A stretch of DNA of 64,000 nucleotides from Rothia sp. SD9660Na (GCF_030064065.1 NZ_CP125946.1:124001-188000); one strand, 5' to 3'. Shown: positions 17,297 through 26,901, numbered from the stretch's first letter. Program-made: numbers and translations. The notes: generated by a model from the letters alone, not told the origin.

Positions 17297-18232
17297 ATGG
17301 GTTTTAACGACAACCTAAATAACAACTACTCCCAGCGAGGCTCATCGGGCGGCAACGGCCGCTCCGGTGGTGCCGGTGGTGCGAACCCGCTCATGATGAT
17401 GCTCATGGGTAGCGTGGCACGGAAGTTCGGTATTCCCGGTGTGCTTGTTCTTGGTGCTATCTTCCTCTTTGCCTCGGGCGGCCTTGGCGGTCTGACCGGG
17501 GGCTCTAGCTCCATGTACGGCACCAAAGCCCAGCAGGGCCAGGTCACCGGTGCCGGGAACTTTGATCACTGCCAGACCTATGAGGACGCCAACCGTTACG
17601 ATGATTGCCGTATTCTGGCGACCGGCGTGAGCCTGGACATGGTGTGGGAAGAGAAGCTCCCAGCAGAGGCGGGTATCTCCTACACCGCACCCGACCTGGT
17701 GCTGGGTGAAGGTCAGCTTTCTACCGGCTGCGGTACCGCCAATATCTCGCAGACCGGCCCCTTCTACTGCCCGGCTGACCAGACCGTGTATATGTCGGTT
17801 CCCTTCTTTGACCAGCTCAAGGCTATGGGTGGCTCCAACGGCGATTTTGCGGTCATGTACGTGACCGCCCACGAGTTCGCCCACCACATTCAGCAGACCA
17901 TGGGCACCCTGAAGTACTCCAACTACCAGGACCCGGGTGCTGATTCGGGTGCTGTGCAGGTTGAGGTTCAGGCCGACTGCTATGCCGGGGTCTGGGCTTC
18001 CCAAGCTGATAAGGGTGAAAACGCCCTGCTCGACCCCTTAACCGAGAGCCAGATTCAGCAGGCGATTGATACGGCCCGCGCCATTGGCGATGACGCGATT
18101 CAGCGTTCTTCGGGTCAAGAGGTTAACCCCGACCTGTGGACCCACGGCTCATCAGAGCAGCGTGTCAGCTGGTTCACGAAGGGTTACACCGAGGGCACCA
18201 TGGCAGCCTGCGCCCAGCCCTTCAACTCTTAG
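17297..18232 (+). CDS. YpfJ-type neutral zinc metalloprotease
   Basis: A 311-residue protein with a Gly/Ser/Asn-rich N-terminus, one membrane segment (about residues 45-62) and a catalytic domain. The zinc motif HEFAHHIQ lies in VTAHEFAHHIQQTMG, and an acidic segment (VQVEVQADCYAGVWA) downstream carries the expected third ligand. This is the putative neutral zinc metallopeptidase family PF04228; its physiological targets are unknown. One transmembrane anchor suggests the protease faces outside. It is likely co-transcribed with the gene at 16482 and ends before a strong hairpin. Confidence 0.87.
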   Translation: MGFNDNLNNNYSQRGSSGGNGRSGGAGGANPLMMMLMGSVARKFGIPGVLVLGAIFLFASGGLGGLTGGSSSMYGTKAQQGQVTGAGNFDHCQTYEDANRYDDCRILATGVSLDMVWEEKLPAEAGISYTAPDLVLGEGQLSTGCGTANISQTGPFYCPADQTVYMSVPFFDQLKAMGGSNGDFAVMYVTAHEFAHHIQQTMGTLKYSNYQDPGADSGAVQVEVQADCYAGVWASQADKGENALLDPLTESQIQQAIDTARAIGDDAIQRSSGQEVNPDLWTHGSSEQRVSWFTKGYTEGTMAACAQPFNS

Positions 18233-18291
18233 GCGGAGCTTCTATCCCGGGCACGCGAACTGCCCCTAGGCGTCCGCACCCGTCTCTTCAC

Positions 18292-18360
18292 AGTAGGGAC
18301 CAGATTTCTACCGATGTACCTAACGTCCACACGGTATTCGGTAAGAATCTGGTCCCTACT
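18292..18360. terminator. Bidirectional terminator
   Basis: AGTAGGGACCAGATT (18292-18306) is the exact complement of AATCTGGTCCCTACT (18346-18360), with a further ACCGA/TCGGT pair inside. It lies between the converging ypfJ-like gene and the gene ending at 18362. Confidence 0.8.
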
Positions 18361-18361
18361 T

Positions 18362-19435
18362 TTAACCCTTAAAACGAGAACGGGCGTGGACGAACGCGCG
18401 GGCAGCTAGGCGGGCCCCCTTGGCGGTTGCCCCGTCGGCTGCTGCCAGCTCTGCCTCGGTGCTGGGTCGCACCTGAGTTTCGGTCACCACCGGGGCCGGT
18501 TCTTCAAGCACAGACGCGGTCACCGGCTCGGGGGCCTCAAGCTGGGAGGGCTCTACGGGCTCAGGCTCATCGAGGGGAGAGGGCGCCACGGGCTCGGGTG
18601 CTTCAATGGCACTGACCTCTTCGGCAGAAAGTTCTAGCAGGTCAGCGTCATCAGTGGCAGGAACCGAGCCGCTGTTGCCCTGCCCTGCCCCCGCGCCCGG
18701 GGTTCCAGCGTCCTGACCGCTGTCTAAGACCGCGCGGGTGCTGGCAGGTAGCTGCCCGGGGGCGGCTCCCAGGTTCTGCTCCACCTGGGTAATGAGCTGC
18801 TGGGCAAAATCCCGGCGCATCTTCTGACTAGCGAAAACAGCGCCTCCTGCCTTGACCAGCTGCTCGCCCGCCTTGACCAGCAGCAGGGTCTGGGGGTTGC
18901 GCAGACCGATGGCGGCCACGGCCCCTAGAATATTCATCTGCTGCCCCTGGCGCACTCCGGTGCTGGGAATGTTTTCGACCTGGGTGAGTAGCTCGTTGAC
19001 GTCCTGCCCTAAAACGGCTGCTGCGGCCTCGTCGCTGCTTTCAACTTTTAGCCCGTAGAGCAGGGCCATGCCGTGCAGGTAGGTCTTGACTGCTTGGGCG
19101 CTGCCCACATGGGCTGTGGTGGTGATGCCTTTGTTGGCGGCCCTGCTGTAGGTAGCCATGCCCTGCTGCACCGCGCCCAGGTGGGCGGCTGCCTGGGTGA
19201 GCCCGGCAACGCGCCGGTTGCGGGTGACACTGCCGAGGACGTTGGGCGTCAGCTCCTGCGCACCTGCCTGGGCTGACCCGACCAGGGTGAAGTCGCGCAC
19301 GAAGATTCCGCCCAGGCGCTCTGCCAGGGTGGCGGGGGTGGCTTCGGGGTAGCGGGCACAGAGCTTGCGCAGGCGGCGCACAGCCAGGGGAACCTGCTCA
19401 GGTGAGCTGTCTGTGGGGCGGGAAGTTTCGATCAT
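18362..19435 (-). CDS. Unknown protein with acidic Pro-rich repeats (relative of 16482-17285)
   Basis: A 357-residue protein. The N-terminal two thirds are helical, with a segment (TPATLAERLGGIFVRDFTLVG) that parallels the product of 16482, and an Ala/Gly-rich hydrophobic region. Residues of about 270-325 form roughly four copies of a ten-residue acidic repeat of the kind APEPVAPSPLDE. The tail is basic. I recognise no family. TACAAT lies 6 bases before the ATG with no Shine-Dalgarno, suggesting a leaderless mRNA. The gene converges on the ypfJ-like gene with a terminator between. Confidence 0.6.
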   Translation of the reverse strand: MIETSRPTDSSPEQVPLAVRRLRKLCARYPEATPATLAERLGGIFVRDFTLVGSAQAGAQELTPNVLGSVTRNRRVAGLTQAAAHLGAVQQGMATYSRAANKGITTTAHVGSAQAVKTYLHGMALLYGLKVESSDEAAAAVLGQDVNELLTQVENIPSTGVRQGQQMNILGAVAAIGLRNPQTLLLVKAGEQLVKAGGAVFASQKMRRDFAQQLITQVEQNLGAAPGQLPASTRAVLDSGQDAGTPGAGAGQGNSGSVPATDDADLLELSAEEVSAIEAPEPVAPSPLDEPEPVEPSQLEAPEPVTASVLEEPAPVVTETQVRPSTEAELAAADGATAKGARLAARAFVHARSRFKG

Positions 19436-19576
19436 AGGTCTATTGTAAGAAACCCCGCGCAGATGCTGTCTTCGTAGGTGGAAGATGACGCCTGCACGGG
19501 GTCTGCGTTTGTGTATTCAGCGGAAGGAACAGGTAACAGCTGGCAAGGAGCGCTGATACCTGTGCCTGACCCGACC

Positions 19577-21010
19577 TTAGCGGGTGGCGTGCCCCAGCAG
19601 GGAGGGGGCCAGGCCGATGTAGGTTGCCGGGGTGAGCTCGGAAAGCCGGGCTTCGGCGTCCTCGCTCAGACCGAGCTCGGCGACGAACTCCTTGAGGCGG
19701 GCTGCATCAACGCGGTGGCCGCGGGTCAGCTCCTTGAGGCGCTCGTAGGGGTCCTCCATGCCGGGGACGCCCGCGATTGCTTCGGCGCGCATGACCATCT
19801 GGATAGCCTCGGCCAGGACCTCCCAGTTCTCGTCGAGGTCTTGGGCGATGACGTCGGTGGCGATGTCCAGGCGCTCCAGGCCCTTGACCACGTTAGAGAT
19901 AGCCAGCACGGAGTGGCCGAAGGCTACACCGATGTTGCGCTGGGAGGACGAGTCGGTCAGGTCTCGCTGCCAGCGGGACTGCACCAGGGTTGAGCCCAGG
20001 GTGTTCAGCAGGGCGTTGGAGATTTCGAGGTTGGCCTCGGCGTTCTCGAAGCGGATGGGGTTGACCTTGTGGGGCATGGTGGATGAACCGGTTGCGCCCG
20101 CAACGGGAACCTGACGGAAGAAGCGGATAGAGATATAGCTCCACACATCGGTGCAGAGGTTGTGCAGCACCTGGTTGAAGTGGGCGATGGAGGAGTAGAG
20201 CTCAGCCTGCCAGTCGTGGTTTTCAATCTGGGTGGTCAGGGGGTTCCAGTCCAGACCCAGGCCGGTGACGAACTCTTCAGAGATCTTCTGCCAGTCAGCG
20301 GTGGGTACAGATACAACGTGGGCGGAGTAGGTACCGGTTGCACCATTGATCTTGCCCAGGAACTCGGCGTTTTCAACGTGCTTGATCTGGCGGTTCAGGC
20401 GGTAGGCGAAGACAGCTAGCTCTTTACCCAGGGTGGAGGGGGTGGCGGGCTGACCGTGGGTGCGAGAGAGCATGGGCACGTCGCGGGCCTCTTCGGCCAG
20501 CTTCATGATTTGCTCAACCAGGCCGCGGGCGGCGGGCAGCCAGACGTTGATGACGGCGTCCTTGATACCCAGGGCGTAGGAGAGGTTGTTGATGTCTTCG
20601 CTGGTGCAGCCGAAGTGGACCAGGGGCTTCAGATAGCCCAGGCCAAGGGGCTCGAGGCGGCGGGCGATGAAGTATTCGACAGCCTTGACGTCGTGCACGG
20701 TGACGGCCTCGATTTCTGCCAGTTCAGCGGCAGATTCTTCGGTGAAGTCGGTGACGATGGCGCGCAAGCCGGCGCGCTGCTCGTCGGTGAGGGGTTCGAG
20801 GCCGGGCAGGACCTGGTGGTCACAGAGGTAGATGAACCATTCGACCTCAACGTGGATGCGGTCGCGGTTGAGGGCGGCTTCTGAGAGGTAGTCGACCAGG
20901 GGCTCGGTGGCGGCCTTGTAGCGTCCGTCGAGGGCGCCGAGGGCAAGGCCTGCGCCGGTGAGGGAGCGACGGCCAGAGGGCAGGGTGGTGCAGTTTTCGC
21001 GATGAGACAT
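19577..21010 (-). CDS. purB: Adenylosuccinate lyase
   Basis: A 477-residue member of the fumarase/aspartase superfamily with the signature GSSTMPHKVNP and the active-site blocks RTHGQPATPSTLGKE and HFGCTSEDINN. It removes fumarate from adenylosuccinate and from SAICAR in purine synthesis. The TSEDINN and KVNPIRFENAE pattern is that of bacterial PurB. It stands alone here, not in a pur operon. Positions 19436-19576 hold no gene. Confidence 0.95.
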   Translation of the reverse strand: MSHRENCTTLPSGRRSLTGAGLALGALDGRYKAATEPLVDYLSEAALNRDRIHVEVEWFIYLCDHQVLPGLEPLTDEQRAGLRAIVTDFTEESAAELAEIEAVTVHDVKAVEYFIARRLEPLGLGYLKPLVHFGCTSEDINNLSYALGIKDAVINVWLPAARGLVEQIMKLAEEARDVPMLSRTHGQPATPSTLGKELAVFAYRLNRQIKHVENAEFLGKINGATGTYSAHVVSVPTADWQKISEEFVTGLGLDWNPLTTQIENHDWQAELYSSIAHFNQVLHNLCTDVWSYISIRFFRQVPVAGATGSSTMPHKVNPIRFENAEANLEISNALLNTLGSTLVQSRWQRDLTDSSSQRNIGVAFGHSVLAISNVVKGLERLDIATDVIAQDLDENWEVLAEAIQMVMRAEAIAGVPGMEDPYERLKELTRGHRVDAARLKEFVAELGLSEDAEARLSELTPATYIGLAPSLLGHATR

Positions 21011-21274
21011 GACTCTAGTTTCTCACGGCTTGGTGGGGTGGCGCACGTTTTAGCGGGGGTGTGAGATGGGCTTTTACGGGGAGGGTGGCTGCCGTCAAGG
21101 GGTGTGAACTCACTGCGTCATCGTGCGTCACGGCTGCACCAATTTTGGGGTGATGGGCGCGGACGGCCGGGGTGGGGCTTATCCACAGGAGAGCGGACGC
21201 TGGTGCTCGGCTGGGTGCTGCTTTTAGGGTGTGGGCTAAGGAATCGCCCGTGAAAGAAGTGAGGAGGAAAAGCG

Positions 21275-21820
21275 ATGCCTTCGGTGTATGAGCTTGTTGC
21301 GGCTGCGGGCAGGGTTGGCCTGGGGAGTCAGGGGGGTGCGAGCGCGTCGGCGGGTGCGTTGGGTTTGGCCCAGCGGGTGCGGGAGTGGTCTGCTGCGCTG
21401 GCGCAGCAGGTTTTGGGGCAGGCGGACGCCGTCGGGCAGGCCTCTGGGCAGGCTTTAGCTGCGGGGCAGGTGCAGTGGGATTCTGTGGCTGGCCGTGCTT
21501 TTCAGGGTGCTTTAGAGGCAGAAGGGGGTGCGGCTAGGGCTCTGCAGGGGAAGCTGGAAGCTAGTGCTCAGGAGGTGCGGTTGGCTGGCGAGGCTGTTGC
21601 TGCTGAGCTTGAGCTGGTGGCTTCTGCTATCGGCGCTGCCGGGGCTGCTTTTGATGCCGCCTTAGCAGGTATGGCGGTGCTGGACGATATCGACTTCGAT
21701 GACTTTATTGTGCACGCCGAGCGGGCTAACCTACCTGCCCTGCAGGGGGCTCTCACCTCGGCTATGGACAACCCTCTGCTTGCCCGCGTGAGTGCTACTT
21801 TGGCAGGAGAGGGGTGGTAG
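21275..21820 (+). CDS. Alanine-rich helical protein, partner of the hydrolase gene
   Basis: A 181-residue protein, very rich in Ala/Gly/Gln, predicted almost entirely helical, ending in an acidic patch (VLDDIDFDDFIVHAE) and a Trp. The pattern (QWDSVAGRAFQGALEAEGG near residues 69-87, with a Trp and helical arms) resembles WXG100/LXG-type helical hairpins loosely; this is inference. GAGGAGGAAA provides a strong ribosome-binding site before the ATG. The next gene starts within a few bases of its stop, so the two proteins are probably made in step and may form a complex. Confidence 0.65.
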   Translation: MPSVYELVAAAGRVGLGSQGGASASAGALGLAQRVREWSAALAQQVLGQADAVGQASGQALAAGQVQWDSVAGRAFQGALEAEGGAARALQGKLEASAQEVRLAGEAVAAELELVASAIGAAGAAFDAALAGMAVLDDIDFDDFIVHAERANLPALQGALTSAMDNPLLARVSATLAGEGW

Positions 21821-21822
21821 GC

Positions 21823-23709
21823 GTGGGCGCAGCATATGTTTCTGGTGCTCTGGGGGCAGGGCCTTCGGGTGGCCGTATCTCGGTGGAGTTCTCTGAGCTA
21901 GAGCCCCTAGCCCACCAGCTTGCTGCCGTGGCTGGGCGGTACGAAGAAGTGAGTCGGGAACTGGGCGGTCTCACTGCGCGTGTGGCCCTTTTGGCCTCCC
22001 TCGACCTGACGGGGGCAGGCAGCCGCGCCCTGGCGTCCTTGGGTACCAGCACCCTAACCCTCACCACCCTGGTGGCGGGTATGCGGGGCCTAGCCCGGGG
22101 CGTGCAAGGCACCGCTGAGAACTACCGGCAGGCGGAGGACTTCGCGAATCGGGTTATTAACCAGACGAATCAGGCTCAGACCCTGGGCATGGCGGTGCTG
22201 CGTGGCACGGAGTCGGCCTTCGGTTACCGGGTTGATTTGTTCAAACTGGTTGTTAAGCGGGGAGCAGTGCAGGCGGTAACCTACGTTAAGGATGCCTTCT
22301 TACTGGCTCGCACTACTCCCGATGGGCGTAAGATCATGCAGGATACGACTAAGGGACTTAACAAGCTGGTGCAGGTAACGGGTACGACCGGGCACCTGCG
22401 GGCTACCCGCGATATGACGGATGCGCTCAACCCCAGCCTGCGCATCGATAACCTAGACCCCGGTAAGAGCATTCCCCGGCTTGAACCCAACGGCACCGGG
22501 CAGGAGCTACCCCTGAGCGCCCGCGGAATCGCCGAGCACTTCCAGCGCATGGAGGGCATAGAGAACCGGGGCGATGAGCTCTTTGAAGCTGGCCACTACC
22601 AGGGGGCATGGGACCACGTCATGGTTCAAACCCTCTACAACCCAGAAACCGGTGAAACCCAGTACCTGGTTACCATTCCCGGGACGGACGGCGACGGCGA
22701 GCGCGAGGATTTCTTGCAACCCTGGCGCGGGGGCACAAACACCTGGGCCGGCACAGCTGGTAGTGCTATCTCTGGTTACGGGGCCGACCTCACCCCTGAC
22801 CAGTACACGGCCCTGATGACCCAGGTAGAGCGAGCACTAGAGCAGGCCGGTGCCACCGAGGGGAGCGGGGTGATTCTCGCCGGGTTTAGCCAGGGCGGGC
22901 TGACTGCCGGTGCGCTCGCGGCCAATACGTCCTTCGGTTCCCGCTATCGGGTCAAGGGGCTCATCACCCAGGGTAGTCCGGTGGACGAGATTAAGGTTCC
23001 GGCTTCGGTCACGCACGTTGATACCCGGTATAAGAGTGACCCCGTCCCCTACCTTCAGGGCGACCGCCCTGACTACGCGCCCGATGCATCTACCGTGATG
23101 CAGCACAGGCCTGCTGGCGCCTCGGTTCACGGGGCTGCGGACTACGTGAAGATCGCGGGCGCAAACCCCGGCACGGAGCGGGTAATACCCGAGCTGCAGG
23201 GCTTGATGGGTGGCTACAGCGTGGTAAAAACGACGATTACCGCCGGTACGGCCCAGAAGCCCGATATCACTCGCACCGAGCAGGAACAGATGGCTATAGC
23301 GGGAGTCGGTAACGCTGTGCACGCGGGGGTTCAGAAAATAGGGTTGGGCAACTGCTTGATCAATAGCGCCAGTATTAACCCCTCTGACCTCTACCAGGAC
23401 GCCGACTCAGCCTTGCGCACCTTAGATACCGAGGTGATACAGAAAGGGGACCGCTGGCTCGATACCCAGCTCCGCAAGGTAGAAATTGGTAGCGTGCAGC
23501 TCTATAACCCCACCATCACCCTGCCGGCTGTGGGGGAGCAGCCATCTGCTCCCCTGCCCGATAGCGGTATTCGGGTCTACGAGCCTACTGCCCAGCAGCA
23601 GGTGCGCAACCTGACCAACCTAGCTGGGGTGGGGGATCTCATCAGTGACGAAGCAATCGATGAGGGGGTGAGAGTCTTTTTGCCCGCTAGCTCGGCTCCA
23701 CCCGGGTGA
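21823..23709 (+). CDS. Large alpha/beta-hydrolase with helical N-terminal domain
   Basis: A protein of about 628 residues. The first 110 or so are helical and WXG-like (EPLAHQLAAVAGRYEEVS). The hydrolase domain has the nucleophile elbow GFSQGG near residue 354, preceded by a beta-strand (VILAG), and a His late in the domain (ASVHGAADYV) could complete the triad. It is probably a lipase or esterase, or a secreted effector; no classical signal peptide is seen. GTG at 21823 (11 bases after AGGAGAG) was preferred over the GTG at 21814, which overlaps the upstream stop. The C-terminal 150 residues have no recognised motif. Confidence 0.7.
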   Translation: MGAAYVSGALGAGPSGGRISVEFSELEPLAHQLAAVAGRYEEVSRELGGLTARVALLASLDLTGAGSRALASLGTSTLTLTTLVAGMRGLARGVQGTAENYRQAEDFANRVINQTNQAQTLGMAVLRGTESAFGYRVDLFKLVVKRGAVQAVTYVKDAFLLARTTPDGRKIMQDTTKGLNKLVQVTGTTGHLRATRDMTDALNPSLRIDNLDPGKSIPRLEPNGTGQELPLSARGIAEHFQRMEGIENRGDELFEAGHYQGAWDHVMVQTLYNPETGETQYLVTIPGTDGDGEREDFLQPWRGGTNTWAGTAGSAISGYGADLTPDQYTALMTQVERALEQAGATEGSGVILAGFSQGGLTAGALAANTSFGSRYRVKGLITQGSPVDEIKVPASVTHVDTRYKSDPVPYLQGDRPDYAPDASTVMQHRPAGASVHGAADYVKIAGANPGTERVIPELQGLMGGYSVVKTTITAGTAQKPDITRTEQEQMAIAGVGNAVHAGVQKIGLGNCLINSASINPSDLYQDADSALRTLDTEVIQKGDRWLDTQLRKVEIGSVQLYNPTITLPAVGEQPSAPLPDSGIRVYEPTAQQQVRNLTNLAGVGDLISDEAIDEGVRVFLPASSAPPG

Positions 23710-23756
23710 GGTATCGGGGCGGAGCCAGGCTACGAGGCGGACGAAGCGGCAGGTGC

Positions 23757-24845
23757 TTAAGCTGCCGGGTAGAGGGGGTTGTGGCCGGACGCTACCCGCT
23801 CGTCTTCTCGCACCGGGGCAGGGGCGGTGGCGCCAGCGTCCGCATTGAAGGGGGAACCACCTAGCGCCTCACGCCCGTGCGGGGTCAGCCAGCCGGATAG
23901 GTCAGGGCCTACCGGCACGATGCCGGTGGGGTTGATGTCCTCGTGAACAATAAAATAGTGTTCTTTAATCTGCTGGAAGTCCACGGTGTCGCCAAAGCCA
24001 GGGGTCTGGAAGAGGTCGCGGGCGTAGCCCCAGAGGTTAGGCATTGAGGCCAGGGTCTGGCGGTTGCACTTGAAGTGGCTGTAGTAGACCGCGTCAAAGC
24101 GTACCAGGGTGGTAAAGAGGCGCACATCAGCCTCGGTGATGTGGTCCCCCATGAGGTAGCGACGGGTTGCCAGGCGCTCTTCAACCCAATCCAGAGCCGC
24201 CCAGAGGCGGTCGTAGGCTGCCTCGTAGGACTCCTGGGAACCGGCAAAACCGCAGCGGTAGACCCCGTTGTTGATTTCGGTGTAGATACGCTTCATCACC
24301 GCCCGCATTTCCTCTTCGAGGTCAGCGGGCCAGAGGTCAGGGGCACCCTCGCGCTGGTAGGCCTTCCACTCCTTGGAGAAGTCCTCGGTAATCTGCGGGA
24401 AGTTATTGGTGATAACGCCACCTGATTCGATATCGACGATGGCGGGCACAGTAATACCACGGGGGTAATCGGGGAAGCGGGCAAAGTAGGCCTGCTGCAG
24501 ACGTTCAATACCCAGTACCGGGTCCTTGCCGTCCTGATCCAGGTCGAAGGTCCATGAGCGGGCGTCGTGGGTGGGGCCGGGTAAGCCAACGGAAAGAGCG
24601 TCCTCGAGACCTAGCAGGCGGCGGACGATCAGGGTGCGGTTAGCCCAGGGGCAGGCGCGAGCGGCTACCAGGCGGTAGGCGCCGGGCTTGACCGGCCAGA
24701 GCTGGTGGTCGGGGTCAACCTGGGCAGTAGCGGCGGAGTCTGCAACAATGCGGTCTTCGATGTAGGTGGTGTCGCGATTGTATTCTTCCCCGGCGTGCAC
24801 GTAGGAGCCGCGGGTGGAGTGTTCGGTCTGTTTGGTGGTGCTCAT
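23757..24845 (-). CDS. Xi-class glutathione-transferase-like reductase (CPWA type)
   Basis: A 362-residue protein with the Xi-class GST motif ACPWANR (catalytic Cys) in the thioredoxin-fold domain and the helical C-terminal domain (YLMGDHITEADVRLF). In bacteria these are glutathionyl-hydroquinone reductases. Actinobacteria use mycothiol, so the natural thiol adduct here is probably mycothiol-based; that is inference. GTGGAAG lies before the ATG at 24845. A TATTAT box lies a little further upstream. Confidence 0.88.
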   Translation of the reverse strand: MSTTKQTEHSTRGSYVHAGEEYNRDTTYIEDRIVADSAATAQVDPDHQLWPVKPGAYRLVAARACPWANRTLIVRRLLGLEDALSVGLPGPTHDARSWTFDLDQDGKDPVLGIERLQQAYFARFPDYPRGITVPAIVDIESGGVITNNFPQITEDFSKEWKAYQREGAPDLWPADLEEEMRAVMKRIYTEINNGVYRCGFAGSQESYEAAYDRLWAALDWVEERLATRRYLMGDHITEADVRLFTTLVRFDAVYYSHFKCNRQTLASMPNLWGYARDLFQTPGFGDTVDFQQIKEHYFIVHEDINPTGIVPVGPDLSGWLTPHGREALGGSPFNADAGATAPAPVREDERVASGHNPLYPAA

Positions 24846-24915
24846 GCTTCCACCCTCTCACATAATACTTTCAAAGTAAAGTATTTTGTAGGGTTGGAGA
24901 AAAGCTTGAACCCCT

Positions 24916-25530
24916 CTATTGCGAAGGCAGCGTCAGCCCGCGGTACATACGGGCTGTTCGAGCGGGGGTCCAGGCGCCACCGCAGTCAATGGGGAGCCCC
25001 TCGTCCTTAAAGCCCCGGCGGCCATAAAACTCCCGAGCCCGCTCATTACCCACGATGTACCAGAGGTAGGCAGGCTCATCAGGGTAAAGCACAGCATCAA
25101 AAAGAGCCGCACCCAACCCTGTGCCGTGAGTCGAGGCAAGGGTATAAAGATGGGTCAGCTCCCGGGTACCCTCAGCAACCGGCGGCAGACCGATTTCTAG
25201 CTCCCAAGCCAAGGGGCCGGGGCGGGATAAGGCAAAACCGATCGGGGCGTCCCAATCAATCTTGCCTCCCACCGCGCAGCTCAGACCACCGGCAGGCGTC
25301 CATGCCGGATTCTCGTAGGCAAAAAAGGCGCGGGCACCGGGTGCTGCGATATTCTCAGCAAACTCTTCCAGCCAGCCATCCCGGTTAGCCGCCTGCCGGC
25401 CCCCAAACCCCGGGTCTACCAGCCCGTTATAGGTCTCCGCCAGGCACCGCAACTGCAGGTCAACATACTTCTCTGCGTCCTCAGCGCCCACCGGCGCCAC
25501 CACGTACCTGCCATCAGCTACAAAACCCAC
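24916..25530 (-). CDS. GNAT-family N-acetyltransferase
   Basis: A protein of about 204 residues with the GNAT acetyl-CoA-binding block (LYTLASTHGTGLGAALFDAV) and the closing motif (NERAREFYGRRGFKDEG). The substrate is unknown. GTG at 25530 was chosen: AAAGGA lies upstream, and residues of a longer frame opening at 25620 would run through the left-end hairpin of the TnpB element. The insertion therefore sits directly upstream of this gene and may have replaced its promoter. Confidence 0.82.
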   Translation of the reverse strand: MGFVADGRYVVAPVGAEDAEKYVDLQLRCLAETYNGLVDPGFGGRQAANRDGWLEEFAENIAAPGARAFFAYENPAWTPAGGLSCAVGGKIDWDAPIGFALSRPGPLAWELEIGLPPVAEGTRELTHLYTLASTHGTGLGAALFDAVLYPDEPAYLWYIVGNERAREFYGRRGFKDEGLPIDCGGAWTPARTARMYRGLTLPSQ

Positions 25531-25567
25531 GGGCGCGCGTCCTTTCACCCTGGAATGGCGCGTGGAG

Positions 25568-25594
25568 GCCCCGTCCGTGAGGGCGGGGAGGAAA
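25568..25594. repeat. Probable left-end hairpin of IS200/IS605-type element
   Basis: CCCCGTCC-GTGA-GGGCGGGG forms an eight-pair stem with one G-T wobble, followed by AGGAAA. The same pattern (stem, GTNA loop, AGGAA) recurs after tnpB at 26888-26914. Paired subterminal hairpins are the hallmark of IS200/IS605 ends. Confidence 0.6.
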
Positions 25595-25638
25595 CGCACC
25601 CCCAACCACCAGAAACTCACACACTAACCAGATAGAAC

Positions 25639-26901
25639 ATGAACATGACTACCCGTACTGTGAAACGTGCCTACAAACGCCGTTTCTACCCCACCGAAAC
25701 GCAAGCAGCAGAGCTGATGCGTACCTTCGGTTGCGTCCGAGTGGTCTATAACAAAGCCCTACACTACCGCACCAACACCTGGTATGAACAGGGTGAGCGC
25801 GTGAGCTACGCCCAAACAGACAAGGCATTGACCAGTTGGAAGAAAGAGCCTGAACTAGCTTTTCTCAACGAGGTCTCATCCGTTCCCCTGCAGCAAGCCC
25901 TACGGCATTTGCAGAGCGCCTTCTCTAACTTTTTCGAGGGCAGAGCCAAGTACCCTAAATGTAAGACCCGTAGGAAATCACGGCTTGCAGCGACTTACTC
26001 CCAGCGCGGCTTTAGGGTCAAATACGGGGCTATCTACCTAGCCAAAATGAGTGAACCCCTTACCCTTACTGCAGGGGATAACCCTGCCCCCTGGGAAGCC
26101 GCCTCTAGCCTCACCGTCACTTGTGATAGCGCAGGGCGCTGGTTCATCTCAGCTTTGTGTGAAACTGAAATAGCTCCCCTACCTACAAGGGGTAAAACCG
26201 TAGGAATTGACCTGGGCGTCAAAGACGCCCTGGTGCTCTCAACAGGTCAAAGACTCAACCCCACCGACGTCTATGATCTACCCGCCAAGAACAAGCGCGT
26301 CACCCGCTATCAGCGTGCCCTCTCCCGCAAGGTCAAAGGGTCAAAGAACTGGGAAAAAGCGAAACTCAAGCTCTCCCGAGCCCACGCTGCCGCCCGAGAC
26401 GCCAAAACTGACTGGCTGCACCAAACCACCACTACCCTAGTTCGTACCTATGACGTGATCTGCATCGAAGACCTCAACGTCTTAGGTATGACCAAAGCAG
26501 CCCGGGGTCAAGGCCGGGCCGCTAAGGCTGGGCTGAATCGGTCAATCCTTGACCACAACTTCGCCCAGTTCCGCACCCTACTGGAATATAAGGCTGAGTG
26601 GTACGGCAAACAGGTGGTAGCTATCGACAGGTTCTTCCCCTCTTCTAAACGCTGCAACACCTGCGGTGTAGTGCGAGAGCACCTACCCCTTAGTGCTCGT
26701 TTTTGGACGTGCAAAGCCTGCGGCACCCGGCATGATCGGGATATAAACGCCGCACAGAATATCCATGCCGCGGGGCTCGCGGTGTACGCCTGTGGAGATG
26801 GTGTAAGACCTGCCAAGAAACCCCTTGCGGGGTTCAAGGGCGGGCTGTCATTGATGAAACAGGAAACTCCTGGTAGTGATACCTGGACCCTTCTCCCGTA
26901 A
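25639..26901 (+). CDS. tnpB: TnpB RNA-guided endonuclease of an IS200/IS605-type element
   Basis: A 420-residue TnpB with the full RuvC triad: Asp191 (GIDLGVKD), Glu277 (CIEDLN) and Asp368 (HDRDINAAQN). A zinc ribbon (Cys339, Cys342, Cys358, Cys361) lies between the last two. The N-terminus (KRAYKRRFYPTETQAAEL) is the usual helix-turn-helix-like start. TnpB is guided by a reRNA (omega-RNA) made from the 3' end of its own gene and cuts DNA, helping the element persist. No tnpA lies nearby, so movement would need a transposase in trans. The frame is intact, with no sign of decay. Confidence 0.93.
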   Translation: MNMTTRTVKRAYKRRFYPTETQAAELMRTFGCVRVVYNKALHYRTNTWYEQGERVSYAQTDKALTSWKKEPELAFLNEVSSVPLQQALRHLQSAFSNFFEGRAKYPKCKTRRKSRLAATYSQRGFRVKYGAIYLAKMSEPLTLTAGDNPAPWEAASSLTVTCDSAGRWFISALCETEIAPLPTRGKTVGIDLGVKDALVLSTGQRLNPTDVYDLPAKNKRVTRYQRALSRKVKGSKNWEKAKLKLSRAHAAARDAKTDWLHQTTTTLVRTYDVICIEDLNVLGMTKAARGQGRAAKAGLNRSILDHNFAQFRTLLEYKAEWYGKQVVAIDRFFPSSKRCNTCGVVREHLPLSARFWTCKACGTRHDRDINAAQNIHAAGLAVYACGDGVRPAKKPLAGFKGGLSLMKQETPGSDTWTLLP

